DNA from: Anaerolineae bacterium
GTDB taxonomy: Bacteria > Chloroflexota > Anaerolineae > DTLA01
Direction of reading: 5' to 3'
Length of the DNA: 36,056 bases
Assembly: GCA_029907165.1 (NCBI GenBank)
Contig: JARYMK010000009.1
Span: forward strand, 1-36,056
Positions 18,303 through 26,919 of this stretch are shown piece by piece. The position numbers and the translations under genes were made by a program. The notes beneath the pieces are model-generated. The model searched no databases, had not been told where the DNA came from, and was given only the letters and a program-made list of their open reading frames with translations. Each line of letters starts with the position of its first letter. Positions within the stretch are counted from its first letter, which is position 1.

Positions 18303-18518
18303 CTATCTTGCGCTGAGAATCAGCAGGGCCGCGCCGGCGATGAAGAAGACCACGGTTCCGATCTGCCGACGGCGGTACAGGCGGTACAACCTGTCCGGCG
18401 GCAGGCGAAGCGGCGTCGGATCGCCCCAGACCAGGTTGGGGCGAAACGCGCTCAAGATGCTGATGAGCAGCAAGACCAGCCCCGCAGCCGCCGTTAGCCA
18501 GTTCACCTGCTGAAACAC
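18303..18518 (-). CDS. Small predicted two-helix membrane protein, uncharacterised
   Basis: 71 aa: MFQQVNWLTAAAGLVLLLISILSAFRPNLVWGDPTPLRLPPDRLYRLYRRRQIGTVVFFIAGAALLILSAR. Two hydrophobic stretches; probable GTG start with GAGG upstream; same strand between acsD and acsC. Confidence 0.7.
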   Translation of the reverse strand: MFQQVNWLTAAAGLVLLLISILSAFRPNLVWGDPTPLRLPPDRLYRLYRRRQIGTVVFFIAGAALLILSAR

Positions 18519-18535
18519 CCTCTACCTCTTCGGCG

Positions 18536-19504
18536 CTAATGGGCCATCAGTTGCTCAATGGCCTTGCGAACGATGGGAACCGAATCGGGATGGCGCAGCG
18601 TAACGATGTCCGCGCCGGCTTCCAGCAGGGCCACAGCCGTTACGGCCTCCCACAGGATGCCGCGCCGCGTCCAGTCGCCCCACGCGGCAGGCACGCCCTC
18701 GCCGACTTTGGACTCCTTCTGGCGCCAGGACTCCTCGCCGGTGAAGCAGATCATCGGCATTTGGGTCATGCTGTCGCCGGTGAGCGCGGCGATTCGCAGG
18801 CGCTCCATCACCGAGTAGGTGTATTCCAGGCCGTAGCCCAGCGCGCCCGTGGTGGGGTCCATCAGAATCCGGTCGGGTTCCATTTGCATGTCGCTGACCA
18901 GGATGTTCAGTTGCTTGGCCAGGTTCACGTCAATGGGCGTGGAGTTGATGACAAGATGGCCGTGGGCCAGGGCCGCCGCCACGATGGTGCGGTAGTTCTT
19001 GTCCTCGCAGAGGCCCAGCGCCAGGCGCTCGCCCGCCACGGCTTCGGCCACAGCCACCAGCAACTCGTTGTCCTTTTCGGCCTGGCCCGGGCCGCGCACA
19101 ATGAGCGGCAAGCCGGTCGCCTGGAGAACCGCCTTCGTTACGGCGGCTGCCTGAGCACCGGTGGTCTCGCTCCCATCGCCGTTGACGCCGCGCAACCTGA
19201 GCATGATCAGATCTGCACCCAGCGCCTCGGCCTTCTTCGCCCACTCAGCGGGATCCTTGAGGGTATCACCCCAGGCATTGAGGAGAACCGGAGACCAATC
19301 GGATGGGTACGAGTCCTGAACCTCAATGGCAATGGCTGGCGGGTGCGGAATGTTGCCCTCAAAGTGCAGGAACGGCAGCGTAGTTTCCCCGCCCACCGTT
19401 ACGGTTTTGGAACGGGTTCCCTTCTGGTCGCGTGTGGCTCCGAGAGTTACTTCGCGGACCTTGCCGGTCCATTTCTCCAACGGCGTTTCTACGGTAACTG
19501 GCAT
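18536..19504 (-). CDS. acsD: Corrinoid/iron-sulfur protein small (delta) subunit of CODH/ACS
   Basis: 322 aa. VTVGGETTLPFLHFEGNIPHPPAIAIEVQD; GADLIMLRLRG; DPTTGALGYGLEYTYSVMERLRIAAL; acsD/cdhD hallmarks. Confidence 0.95.
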   Translation of the reverse strand: MPVTVETPLEKWTGKVREVTLGATRDQKGTRSKTVTVGGETTLPFLHFEGNIPHPPAIAIEVQDSYPSDWSPVLLNAWGDTLKDPAEWAKKAEALGADLIMLRLRGVNGDGSETTGAQAAAVTKAVLQATGLPLIVRGPGQAEKDNELLVAVAEAVAGERLALGLCEDKNYRTIVAAALAHGHLVINSTPIDVNLAKQLNILVSDMQMEPDRILMDPTTGALGYGLEYTYSVMERLRIAALTGDSMTQMPMICFTGEESWRQKESKVGEGVPAAWGDWTRRGILWEAVTAVALLEAGADIVTLRHPDSVPIVRKAIEQLMAH

Positions 19505-19509
19505 GGATT

Positions 19510-19923
19510 CTACTCTCCTTTCTCTGAATCTGGCAGGTTGGCCATGTCTTTGACGATGTCATCCATGGTGAGGATTCCCACGGGCCGCTGAGGCGCGGGG
19601 CGGGCGTGCAGGATGATGAGTTGGTGCACGCCGCGGTCTAGCATGATCTGGACGGCAGCGCGGACCGGAATATCCGGGATAATGGTGGCGACCTGGGTTG
19701 TCATGATGTCTTCGGCTCGGAGGTCGGCAAAGGGCTTGATGTACGCCCGCACCATGTCGGTGCGCGAGATGATGCCGATGAGTTCGCCGCTGGGGTTCAC
19801 GACGGCCACGGCACTGGCGCGGTCGCGGGCCATCAGCGCGGCGACCTCGCGCAGCGGAGTCTCAGGAGCGCACGTTGCGACTCCGCGATGCATCACATCA
19901 CGAACGTATCGCACACCGGCCAA
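19510..19923 (-). CDS. Tandem CBS-domain protein
   Basis: 137 aa, TTG start behind GGAGG. VRDVMHRGVATCAPETPLREVAALMARDRASAVAVVNPSGELIGIISRTDMVRA...DIMTTQVATIIPDIPVRAAVQIMLDRGVHQLIIL...VGILTMDDIVKDMA: two CBS motifs. Confidence 0.92.
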   Translation of the reverse strand: MAGVRYVRDVMHRGVATCAPETPLREVAALMARDRASAVAVVNPSGELIGIISRTDMVRAYIKPFADLRAEDIMTTQVATIIPDIPVRAAVQIMLDRGVHQLIILHARPAPQRPVGILTMDDIVKDMANLPDSEKGE

Positions 19924-19965
19924 AATCGGGCCTCCTCAGGGACAGATAAGTTCCAGACGTGCACA

Positions 19966-19994
19966 AGGATAGCCTGGGAGACGCCGTCCGTCAA
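19966..19994 (-). promoter_or_regulatory. Candidate internal promoter for CBS-acsD-acsC
   Basis: Minus-strand TTGACG (19989-19994) - 17 bp - TATCCT (19966-19971), 43 bp upstream of the CBS TTG start. Confidence 0.45.
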
Positions 19995-20048
19995 ACACGG
20001 CGCAACCCAGGCTCGGCGCGGGCGGTCGTCCGCGACACGCCGTTGGAA

Positions 20049-20108
20049 GCGGCCAGCCGCCAGCATCCGGGATTCGCACCCGACCGCCCGATGCTGACGG
20101 CTGACCGC
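20049..20108 (-). other. Intercistronic 19-bp hairpin immediately after acsB
   Basis: Arms 20049-20067 and 20090-20108. The minus-strand transcript forms a 19-bp stem with only two G-U wobbles, 22-nt loop. Starts 9 nt after the acsB stop. Confidence 0.75.
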
Positions 20109-20116
20109 CTTCGCTC

Positions 20117-22405
20117 CTAGAACAATGGCGGCATAGTCAGCGCCGGGTGTCCCTTCTCCTCAAGGAACGGCAGCATTTCGTCCACAGTGGTCGCGACACG
20201 TTCGTCGGCGATCTTGTCCAGCAGGTCAGGATCGCCTTCACGGGCCGCCGCCGCCTTCAGTTCCTCGGCCATAGTCTCCTTCAGGATGGAGGACATCCAT
20301 ACGATGCGCTTCAGGCCGCCATCCGCGGCGATGAACTTGCGGCTCACCAGGAAGTACTTGCCGACGCCCATGACGCCTGGCGTCTGGAGTCCGCCACCTG
20401 CGACGCCCGCCAGCGTGGAGAACGTCATGCCGGCGGGTGTCATGCTCGGGTCCTCGCGCGAGACCACCATGAACCCGTTGGCCTCTGGAACCACCATCAT
20501 GATGGCCTCAAAGCAGCCGCAGGCCGTCATCGGGTTCTCCATGATGGAGTACATGGACACCTGCTGCACGCTTCCGTGCGAGGCGCTCTGGACGAACTCG
20601 TTCACCTTGTCAAAGTAGCCCTTGACCGGATCCAGGCACTTTCCCTTGGGAATGGGCTGGTTGGGGCCGGTGGGGTTGATCTGGTACGAGGCTTTGCAGT
20701 CCAGCCAGTTGTACGCGCCGCACAGGCCCAGGCGCTCAGGGGACACCACGCACACGTGGTTCGGCGCGAAACTCTGGCACAGTGTGCAGGAGTAGAACTC
20801 CTCCACCGACTCGTCGGTCATGTCGGCCAGGCGCTGGTTGCGGTAGTTGTACGCCTCGCGGGCCTTGGCGAGCCATTCCTCTATCTTCTTGGGGTCGGTG
20901 TAGATGGTTACCTGAATCTTGTCCACGATGGCGCCGAAATCGGCGTGGAAGCGGGCGACGAGAATCTTGCCGAAGTGCTCTAGGTTGAAACCCTTCTCGG
21001 CAGCCGCCTTGCTGATGCGAATCCAGGCGATGTCGCGCTGGCCGATGTGCTGGATGCCCGACGCGCCGTTGATGAAGTAGTGAATCTGGCGCTCCAGGAC
21101 AGGCTCAAAGTCCTCCTGCATCTTGCGGCCGGCCACTTCCACGACGATGCCCATGTCCATCGCGCCGCCCTCGGGAACGGTCTCAATCCCAGGGCCGACG
21201 ACGGTTACCTTGCCGTCTTCCACCGCGTCAAAGTCGGCCATGCGCAGGTACTCAAAGCAGCGGGTCTTCTTGCCGCCGAACTCAATGCGCATGTCCTCGC
21301 GGCGCACGCGCTCGCCCTCAAAGGCCGACCCGTAGGGCACCGGAATGGGCACCTCGGTAACCTTGATTTTGACGCCGCGTACCTCAATGCACCGCTGGAC
21401 GAGGCGCTTGGCGCGCTCTAGGTCGTTCTCGCCCGGAATCTCGTCAAACGGCATGGAGATGACATGCTCGTAGGACGTGATACCCGTGGGCAGAATCTGC
21501 GGGATGACGGTATCGGCGATGACGGGGAACCCGTAGTTGATGGCCCCTGCCGCCGCCGCGTACTTCAGGTCGTCCACCTCGCCCAGCGCCAGGACAAACG
21601 CGAACACGCGGTACTTGTTGTACAGCAAAATGTCGCGGGCCATCCCGCCCTTCATGCCGCCGAACGTCAGCGCCGAGCGGGTTGCAAACCCCAGGGCGTA
21701 GATGGCCGAGAGGGTATCCGTGCCGAAGGGTACGGTGTAGGTGTCGTAGCCGAGTTCCACGCCCTCTTCCATCAACTGGTGGATGATGCTGCGCCCGTTG
21801 ACGTTGCCGCTGAGGAACACCAGGATGTTCCGCTGCTGCAACTGGCGGACGATCTCCACCGCGACCTCGTTGGACTTGGCGCACCCAACGATGGCCGCAA
21901 ACCCGGGCATGCGCCCGTCCACCAGTTGGATGCCCCAGGCGCGGAGTTGGATGTCGTCAATGGGGCCGTTGAGCGTGCCGCCGTTGCCGCCCTCGCCTTC
22001 AAACTCCGGCGACGTGAAACTGCCGCCCTTGGCGATTTTGCCGCCCCAGGTGATCTTCTCGGGCTGCTCGCCGTAGGCGAAGCGGATGCCCTCAATCAGT
22101 TCGGCTGCAAACAGGGTCGCGATGCCCGAGTCCAGCGTCTCGCCCAGGTAGGGCAGCCAGACCTGGTCCTTGGGGATAGGGTGCAGCAGCGCCTTGGCCC
22201 GCTCCAGCACCTTGGGCATATCGCCCAGTTTGGAAACCTCAATTCCGGTGAGGCCCAGGATGACGGGCAGGTAGTAGGCGGTGTTGGTGAACTGCACCGG
22301 CGTGTCCGGCCCAAGTTCCTTGAGCGCCTTGTTGAGCAGTTGCTCCGCCTCGTAGACCAGCGCCGTGGCCCCGCGGATGGCTCGTGTGGCTATGTATCTG
22401 GACAT
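20117..22405 (-). CDS. acsB: Acetyl-CoA synthase (CODH/ACS complex subunit, bacterial full-length type)
   Basis: 762 aa. A-cluster region CTLCQSFAPNHVCVVSPERLGLCGAYNWLDCKASYQINPTGPNQPIPKG and CGCFEAI. Confidence 0.97.
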   Translation of the reverse strand: MSRYIATRAIRGATALVYEAEQLLNKALKELGPDTPVQFTNTAYYLPVILGLTGIEVSKLGDMPKVLERAKALLHPIPKDQVWLPYLGETLDSGIATLFAAELIEGIRFAYGEQPEKITWGGKIAKGGSFTSPEFEGEGGNGGTLNGPIDDIQLRAWGIQLVDGRMPGFAAIVGCAKSNEVAVEIVRQLQQRNILVFLSGNVNGRSIIHQLMEEGVELGYDTYTVPFGTDTLSAIYALGFATRSALTFGGMKGGMARDILLYNKYRVFAFVLALGEVDDLKYAAAAGAINYGFPVIADTVIPQILPTGITSYEHVISMPFDEIPGENDLERAKRLVQRCIEVRGVKIKVTEVPIPVPYGSAFEGERVRREDMRIEFGGKKTRCFEYLRMADFDAVEDGKVTVVGPGIETVPEGGAMDMGIVVEVAGRKMQEDFEPVLERQIHYFINGASGIQHIGQRDIAWIRISKAAAEKGFNLEHFGKILVARFHADFGAIVDKIQVTIYTDPKKIEEWLAKAREAYNYRNQRLADMTDESVEEFYSCTLCQSFAPNHVCVVSPERLGLCGAYNWLDCKASYQINPTGPNQPIPKGKCLDPVKGYFDKVNEFVQSASHGSVQQVSMYSIMENPMTACGCFEAIMMVVPEANGFMVVSREDPSMTPAGMTFSTLAGVAGGGLQTPGVMGVGKYFLVSRKFIAADGGLKRIVWMSSILKETMAEELKAAAAREGDPDLLDKIADERVATTVDEMLPFLEEKGHPALTMPPLF

Positions 22406-22444
22406 GCGATTCCTCCTTGAAGGGTGCAGGTCTTGTGTCGGCCG

Positions 22445-24388
22445 CTATTTGGAGGCGGACACGGTCTTCAGGTACTCCATCATGACCGCGTCGCCGCTCT
22501 TGCCGAACCGATCCGGATCCCACGCGACAAGGCCCAACTTCTCGCGCTTCTTGTCAATGTGCGCCAGCGATTTCTCCAGAATCTTGCGCCAGTCGGGCTC
22601 AAACTCCAGTTTGCCGCCCACCTGCGACTCCCAGCCCTCGGTCATGAGGCGCGTAACGACGTCGCTGGCGGAAACCGGCGAGTGGACGCCGAACAGCACG
22701 TAAGCGCCGGACGCCACAAAGTAGGTCCCGATGGCGATGGCCTTCTCGCACATGTACTCAGGGCAGATGCCCACGGCCGGCAGGTCGTCAATATCCTGGC
22801 CCAGGCCACCCTCCGTCGCCATTTGAGTCAGCACGGTCAGGATGCGCGAGTTGTCCACGCACGAGCCGAGGTGGAGCACCGGCGGAACGCCCACGGCCTC
22901 GCACACCTCGCGCAGCCCCTTGCCGGTTGCCGCCCAGATTTCGGGAGACAGCAGGCCGTACTTGGCCGAGCCGGTCGCCGCGCACCCCGTTACCACCACC
23001 AGCACGTCGTTGGCGACGAATTCCTTCACCAGGTTGTAGATGCCCTCATCCTGCGGGACGCGGGCGTTGTTGCACCCCACGACGCCCGCAGCGCCGCGGA
23101 TGCGCCCCTGCACGATGGCGTCGTTGAGCGGTCGGAACGAGCCACGGTACACGCCGCCCTGCATGTAGTTGAGGTACTCGTGCGAGAACCCAGCCACCAG
23201 CCGGTTCTTGATGGGCGGGATGCGAGTCTTGCCGCGGTTCGGGTAGTTGTCAATGGCCGCGCGGACGATGGCCTTCGCCGAATCCAGAGCACGGCTCTCG
23301 TCAAACTCAATGTGCGTCGCGCCTGGAATCTTGGCCTTCGGCGACGTGGTGATGAGTTTGGTGTGGTAGTTCTCGGCCAGCGATGCCAGGGCCTGCATGA
23401 TGCACTGCACGTCCACGATCATGGCCTCCACGGCGCCGGTGATAATCGCCAACTCCTGGTGCAGGAAGTTGCCCGCCGGCGAGATGCCGTGCCGCATGAG
23501 GATTTCATTGCCCGTGCAGCAGATGCCCGCCAGGTTGATGCCCTTCGCCCCTTTGGAATTGGCGTAGGCGATCAATTCGGGGTCCTGGGCCGCCGCGACG
23601 ATCATCTCCGACAGGGTTGGCTCGTGGCCGTGGACGATGATGTTGACCTCGTCCTCTTTCAGGACGCCCAGGTTGATTTCCGTGCTAATGGGGGCCGGCG
23701 TCCCGAACAGGATGTCGCCGATGTCGGTGGCCAGCATGGAGCCGCCCCACCCGTCGGCCAGCGAGGTGCGCAGTGCATGGCGCAGGATGTTCTCCGGGTC
23801 CAGGTCCACGCCCTCGTGGGTGCGGTGCAGCGTCTCCACCACCTCGCGGTCCACGCCGCGCGGCACGATGCCGAGTTTCTTCCAAATCTCCTGTCGCTTC
23901 TTGGTAGCGCGGGTTACGTAGGTAACCTGCCCCGTCTGTCGCCCGAAGTTGGCGAGGGCCTCGGTCGCTACATCCAGCGCGATTTCCTCTTTGGTGCGGC
24001 CGTCGGTGGGGATGCCCATGTACCGCGCGACGGCGTGGAGTTTCGCCACGTCGCGGATGCGATAGCCTTGCCCTTCGCCTTTGGCCACGTGGAGCAGCGT
24101 CATGGCCAGGTCGCGGCCGTGGTCCGAGTGGGCCGAAGCGCCGCCTGCTACCATGCGGGCGAAGTTGCGGGCCGCCACCGTGTGGACGTCGGCCCCGCAA
24201 ACGCCGCGGGTGGTCTTGCCCACCAAGCGGCACGGGCCCATGAAGCAAATCTTGCAGCACGCGCCCGTTTCGCCGATGGGGCAAGGCTTCACCTCTTCGG
24301 CACGGCTGAACGCGGTGGAGATGTTCTCCTCCGCAGCGATCTTCAGCATCTCAACCGCTGCGGGGTCTATGGTCTTGAACTCTGTCAT
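22445..24388 (-). CDS. acsA: Anaerobic Ni carbon-monoxide dehydrogenase catalytic subunit
   Basis: 647 aa. CPIGETGACCKICFMGPCRL; VCGADVHTVAARNFARMVAGGASAHSDHGRD; NIIVHGHEPTLSEMI; GICCTGNEILMRHG; LHLGSCVDNSRI: CooS/AcsA signatures. Confidence 0.97.
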   Translation of the reverse strand: MTEFKTIDPAAVEMLKIAAEENISTAFSRAEEVKPCPIGETGACCKICFMGPCRLVGKTTRGVCGADVHTVAARNFARMVAGGASAHSDHGRDLAMTLLHVAKGEGQGYRIRDVAKLHAVARYMGIPTDGRTKEEIALDVATEALANFGRQTGQVTYVTRATKKRQEIWKKLGIVPRGVDREVVETLHRTHEGVDLDPENILRHALRTSLADGWGGSMLATDIGDILFGTPAPISTEINLGVLKEDEVNIIVHGHEPTLSEMIVAAAQDPELIAYANSKGAKGINLAGICCTGNEILMRHGISPAGNFLHQELAIITGAVEAMIVDVQCIMQALASLAENYHTKLITTSPKAKIPGATHIEFDESRALDSAKAIVRAAIDNYPNRGKTRIPPIKNRLVAGFSHEYLNYMQGGVYRGSFRPLNDAIVQGRIRGAAGVVGCNNARVPQDEGIYNLVKEFVANDVLVVVTGCAATGSAKYGLLSPEIWAATGKGLREVCEAVGVPPVLHLGSCVDNSRILTVLTQMATEGGLGQDIDDLPAVGICPEYMCEKAIAIGTYFVASGAYVLFGVHSPVSASDVVTRLMTEGWESQVGGKLEFEPDWRKILEKSLAHIDKKREKLGLVAWDPDRFGKSGDAVMMEYLKTVSASK

Positions 24389-24421
24389 GGGGTCTTCCTC
24401 CTGGTTTCCCGCTGTTGCCTG

Positions 24422-24754
24422 TTAGTACTTCCGATGGTCGCCCGACATCTTGAGGTCGGCCAGATTCGTCTCGGTCATGCGGCCGGCCACGGTGTACCAC
24501 ATGGCGTTGTCCTTGGTCTGCTCCGGATAAGTGGGGAGTTCCAATTCCACGCCAACGGGGTACCCGGCGTCGGCCAGGGCCTTCTCAAGGGTGTTGGGGT
24601 TCACGCGGGCTGGATCGTAGGTGATGCGGACGGTCTTCCATGCCGAACTGGCGTAGACATCTTCCACACCGGGGATGCCTAGGAGCGCCTTTCGGACGAT
24701 GGGCACGTGGTGGTCTGCCCACATGCGTGGGACGCTGAACTCAACGTGTTCCAT
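24422..24754 (-). CDS. HMA-like ferredoxin-fold protein lacking the canonical CxxC metal motif
   Basis: 110 aa from ATG 24754: MEHVEFSVPRMWADHHVPIVRKALLGIPGVEDVYASSAWKTVRITYDPARVNPNTLEKALADAGYPVGVELELP... Beta-alpha-beta-beta-alpha-beta pattern like HMA domains. Confidence 0.75.
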   Translation of the reverse strand: MEHVEFSVPRMWADHHVPIVRKALLGIPGVEDVYASSAWKTVRITYDPARVNPNTLEKALADAGYPVGVELELPTYPEQTKDNAMWYTVAGRMTETNLADLKMSGDHRKY

Positions 24755-24827
24755 GCTCTCTTCCCTCGCTTGATTGTGGATGGTGCAGGTTTTTCGCCGA
24801 CTTGTGCCCGCCAAGGGGTCTGCGCCC

Positions 24828-24856
24828 ATTATAACAATTTCGGCGCGAGCCCACAA
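24828..24856 (-). promoter_or_regulatory. Candidate promoter for HMA-acsA-acsB
   Basis: Minus-strand TTGTGG (24851-24856) - 17 bp - TATAAT (24828-24833). An 8-9-8 palindrome AGCCCACA/TGTGGGCT (24848-24872) overlaps the -35. Confidence 0.5.
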
Positions 24857-24932
24857 ATTGATTATGTGGGCTTATCTACCAGGAAACTCTGTGTAGCTTC
24901 CTATCAAGCAAAGTTGGCATCATGGCACGCCC

Positions 24933-24959
24933 GCTGGACGGGCTACAAGCCCGCCCAGC
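24933..24959 (-). terminator. Hairpin downstream of fhs
   Basis: Minus strand GCTGGGCGGGCT-TGT-AGCCCGTCCAGC: 12-bp stem with one G-U, 3-nt loop, 16 nt after the fhs stop. No T-tract immediately after. Confidence 0.5.
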
Positions 24960-24974
24960 AGGCAAAGGTTTGGA

Positions 24975-26849
24975 CTAGAACAGGCCCACCACCCGGCCGG
25001 TCTCCAGGTCAAGGTCCACGTCGGTGAAGGCGGGACGGGTCGGCAGGCCGGGCATGGTGCGTATGGTGCCGCACAACGGGTACAAGAACCCGGCCCCAAC
25101 GCTGGCGCGGATGTCCACCACCGGCAGCGTCCAACCGCGCGGCGCCCCCTTGATCGTCGGGTCATGCGTAAACGACAGGTGCGTCTTCGCCATGCAGATC
25201 GGCAGGTGGCTGTAGCCCAGTTTGGTGAACAGGGCAATCTTCTCGTTCGCCTCCTGCGTGTACGTAACCCCGTCGGCGCGGTAGATTTCGCGCGCGATGG
25301 TCTCTATCTTCTCCTTGATGGACATATCGTCCGGGTACAGGAAGTGGAAGTTGGACGGCTTCTCGCACGCCGCGATGACCGCCTCGGCCAGTTCCGCGCC
25401 GCCTTCGCCGCCCTTGGCCCAGACCTCGCTCACGTAAGCCCCTTCCGCGCCAGCCTGAACTGCGGCTTGCTTGATGAGGTTGATCTCGGCATCGGTGTCG
25501 GTTACAAACCGGTTGATGGCGACCACCACCGGTACACCGAACTTGCGGGCGTTCTCAATGTGCTGGATGAGGTTGGGCAAGCCCGCCTCAAGAAGGCGCA
25601 GGTTCTCCTCCTTGTAGGCCTTGCCCAGCGGCTTGCCGGGGACGACGGCCGGACCACCACCGTGCATCTTGAGGGCGCGCACGCTGGCGACCATAACCAC
25701 GCAGTTGGGCACCAGACCCGAGACGCGGCACTTGATATCCATGAACTTCTCCATGCCGCAGTCCGCGCCAAAGCCGCTCTCCGTTACCACGTAGTCGGCC
25801 AGTTTGAGTGCAATACGGTCGGCGATGATGGAATTGTTGCCCTGGGCGATGTTGGCGAAGGGGCCGCAGTGCACAAATGCCGGACTGCCTTGCAGGGTTT
25901 GCAGCAAGTTGGGCATCACGGCATCCTTCAGAAGAACGGTCATGGCGCCGGCCACGTTCAGGTCTTCGGCCGTGATAGGCTCGCCCTTCTTGTTGGTGCC
26001 GATGACAATGCGCCCCATGCGCTCGCGCAGGTCCGCCAGGTCGCTGCACAGGGCCAGCGCCGCCATGATCTCGGACGCCACCGTGATGTCGTAGCCGGTC
26101 GCCCGCGGCGGGCCATCGTTGACGGTGCCGAGGCCGACCACGATGTTCCGCAGCGCCGCATCGCTCACGTCCACCACACGCCGCCACTGAATGGAGTAGG
26201 GATCAATATCCAGACGGAACATGCGCTCGCGGTCCGCATCGCTCAGGTCCGAGGGGCGCTCCGACTGGATGCCCAACTTCGCCAGGCGCTTCCGCATGGA
26301 AGGCGTGTACTGGTCATCGGGGCACAGCGCCTTGGCCAGGAAATTGGTGCTCCAGCGCGACTCTTTCTGGATGCGGTTGTCAATAGCCGCTGCCAGCAGG
26401 TTGTTGGCCGCGCCCACAGCGTGGATGTCGCCCGTTAGGTGCAGGTTGAAGTCCTCCATGGGTACAACCTGGGCGTAGCCGCCGCCCGCCGCGCCGCCCT
26501 TGATGCCGAAGGTGGGGCCCTGCGACGGCTGGCGGATGCACGTGAAGACCTTCTTCCCCAGGTAGGCCAGGCCTTGGCTCACGCCGATGGTGGTTACCGT
26601 CTTGCCCTCGCCCAGTGGCGTGGGAGTGATGGCCGTAACGTCAATGTACTTGCCGTTCGGCCGGTCTTTCAGCCGCTCCAGGACGCTGAGGTGCACCTTG
26701 GCCTTGTACTTCCCGTACAGGTCCACCTCGTCGGGGAGCAGGCCGATTTCCTCCATGATCTCGGTGATGGGCCGGAGTTTCGCTTCCTGCGCGATCTCAA
26801 TGTCGCTGGGTACGGGGTTCCTGCGTTCTACGTTGAGTTGCTTTCCCAT
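24975..26849 (-). CDS. fhs: Formate--tetrahydrofolate ligase
   Basis: 624 aa. TPTPLGEGKTVTTIGVSQGLAYLGKKVFTCIRQPSQGPTFGIKGGAAGGGYAQVVPMEDFNLHLTGDIHAVGAANNLLAAAIDNRI, the formyl-THF synthetase signature. Confidence 0.98.
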   Translation of the reverse strand: MGKQLNVERRNPVPSDIEIAQEAKLRPITEIMEEIGLLPDEVDLYGKYKAKVHLSVLERLKDRPNGKYIDVTAITPTPLGEGKTVTTIGVSQGLAYLGKKVFTCIRQPSQGPTFGIKGGAAGGGYAQVVPMEDFNLHLTGDIHAVGAANNLLAAAIDNRIQKESRWSTNFLAKALCPDDQYTPSMRKRLAKLGIQSERPSDLSDADRERMFRLDIDPYSIQWRRVVDVSDAALRNIVVGLGTVNDGPPRATGYDITVASEIMAALALCSDLADLRERMGRIVIGTNKKGEPITAEDLNVAGAMTVLLKDAVMPNLLQTLQGSPAFVHCGPFANIAQGNNSIIADRIALKLADYVVTESGFGADCGMEKFMDIKCRVSGLVPNCVVMVASVRALKMHGGGPAVVPGKPLGKAYKEENLRLLEAGLPNLIQHIENARKFGVPVVVAINRFVTDTDAEINLIKQAAVQAGAEGAYVSEVWAKGGEGGAELAEAVIAACEKPSNFHFLYPDDMSIKEKIETIAREIYRADGVTYTQEANEKIALFTKLGYSHLPICMAKTHLSFTHDPTIKGAPRGWTLPVVDIRASVGAGFLYPLCGTIRTMPGLPTRPAFTDVDLDLETGRVVGLF

Positions 26850-26919
26850 AGGTTCCTTCTGCCTCCTTGAGTTTTGGTTAGTTTGCCACCCAAATATCGT
26901 TATTGTCCGTGCAGGAAGT

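Noticed and set aside
22424-24682. 752-aa plus-strand ORF opposite acsA
   Set aside because: Mirror ORF of a highly conserved CODH gene; no recognisable domains.
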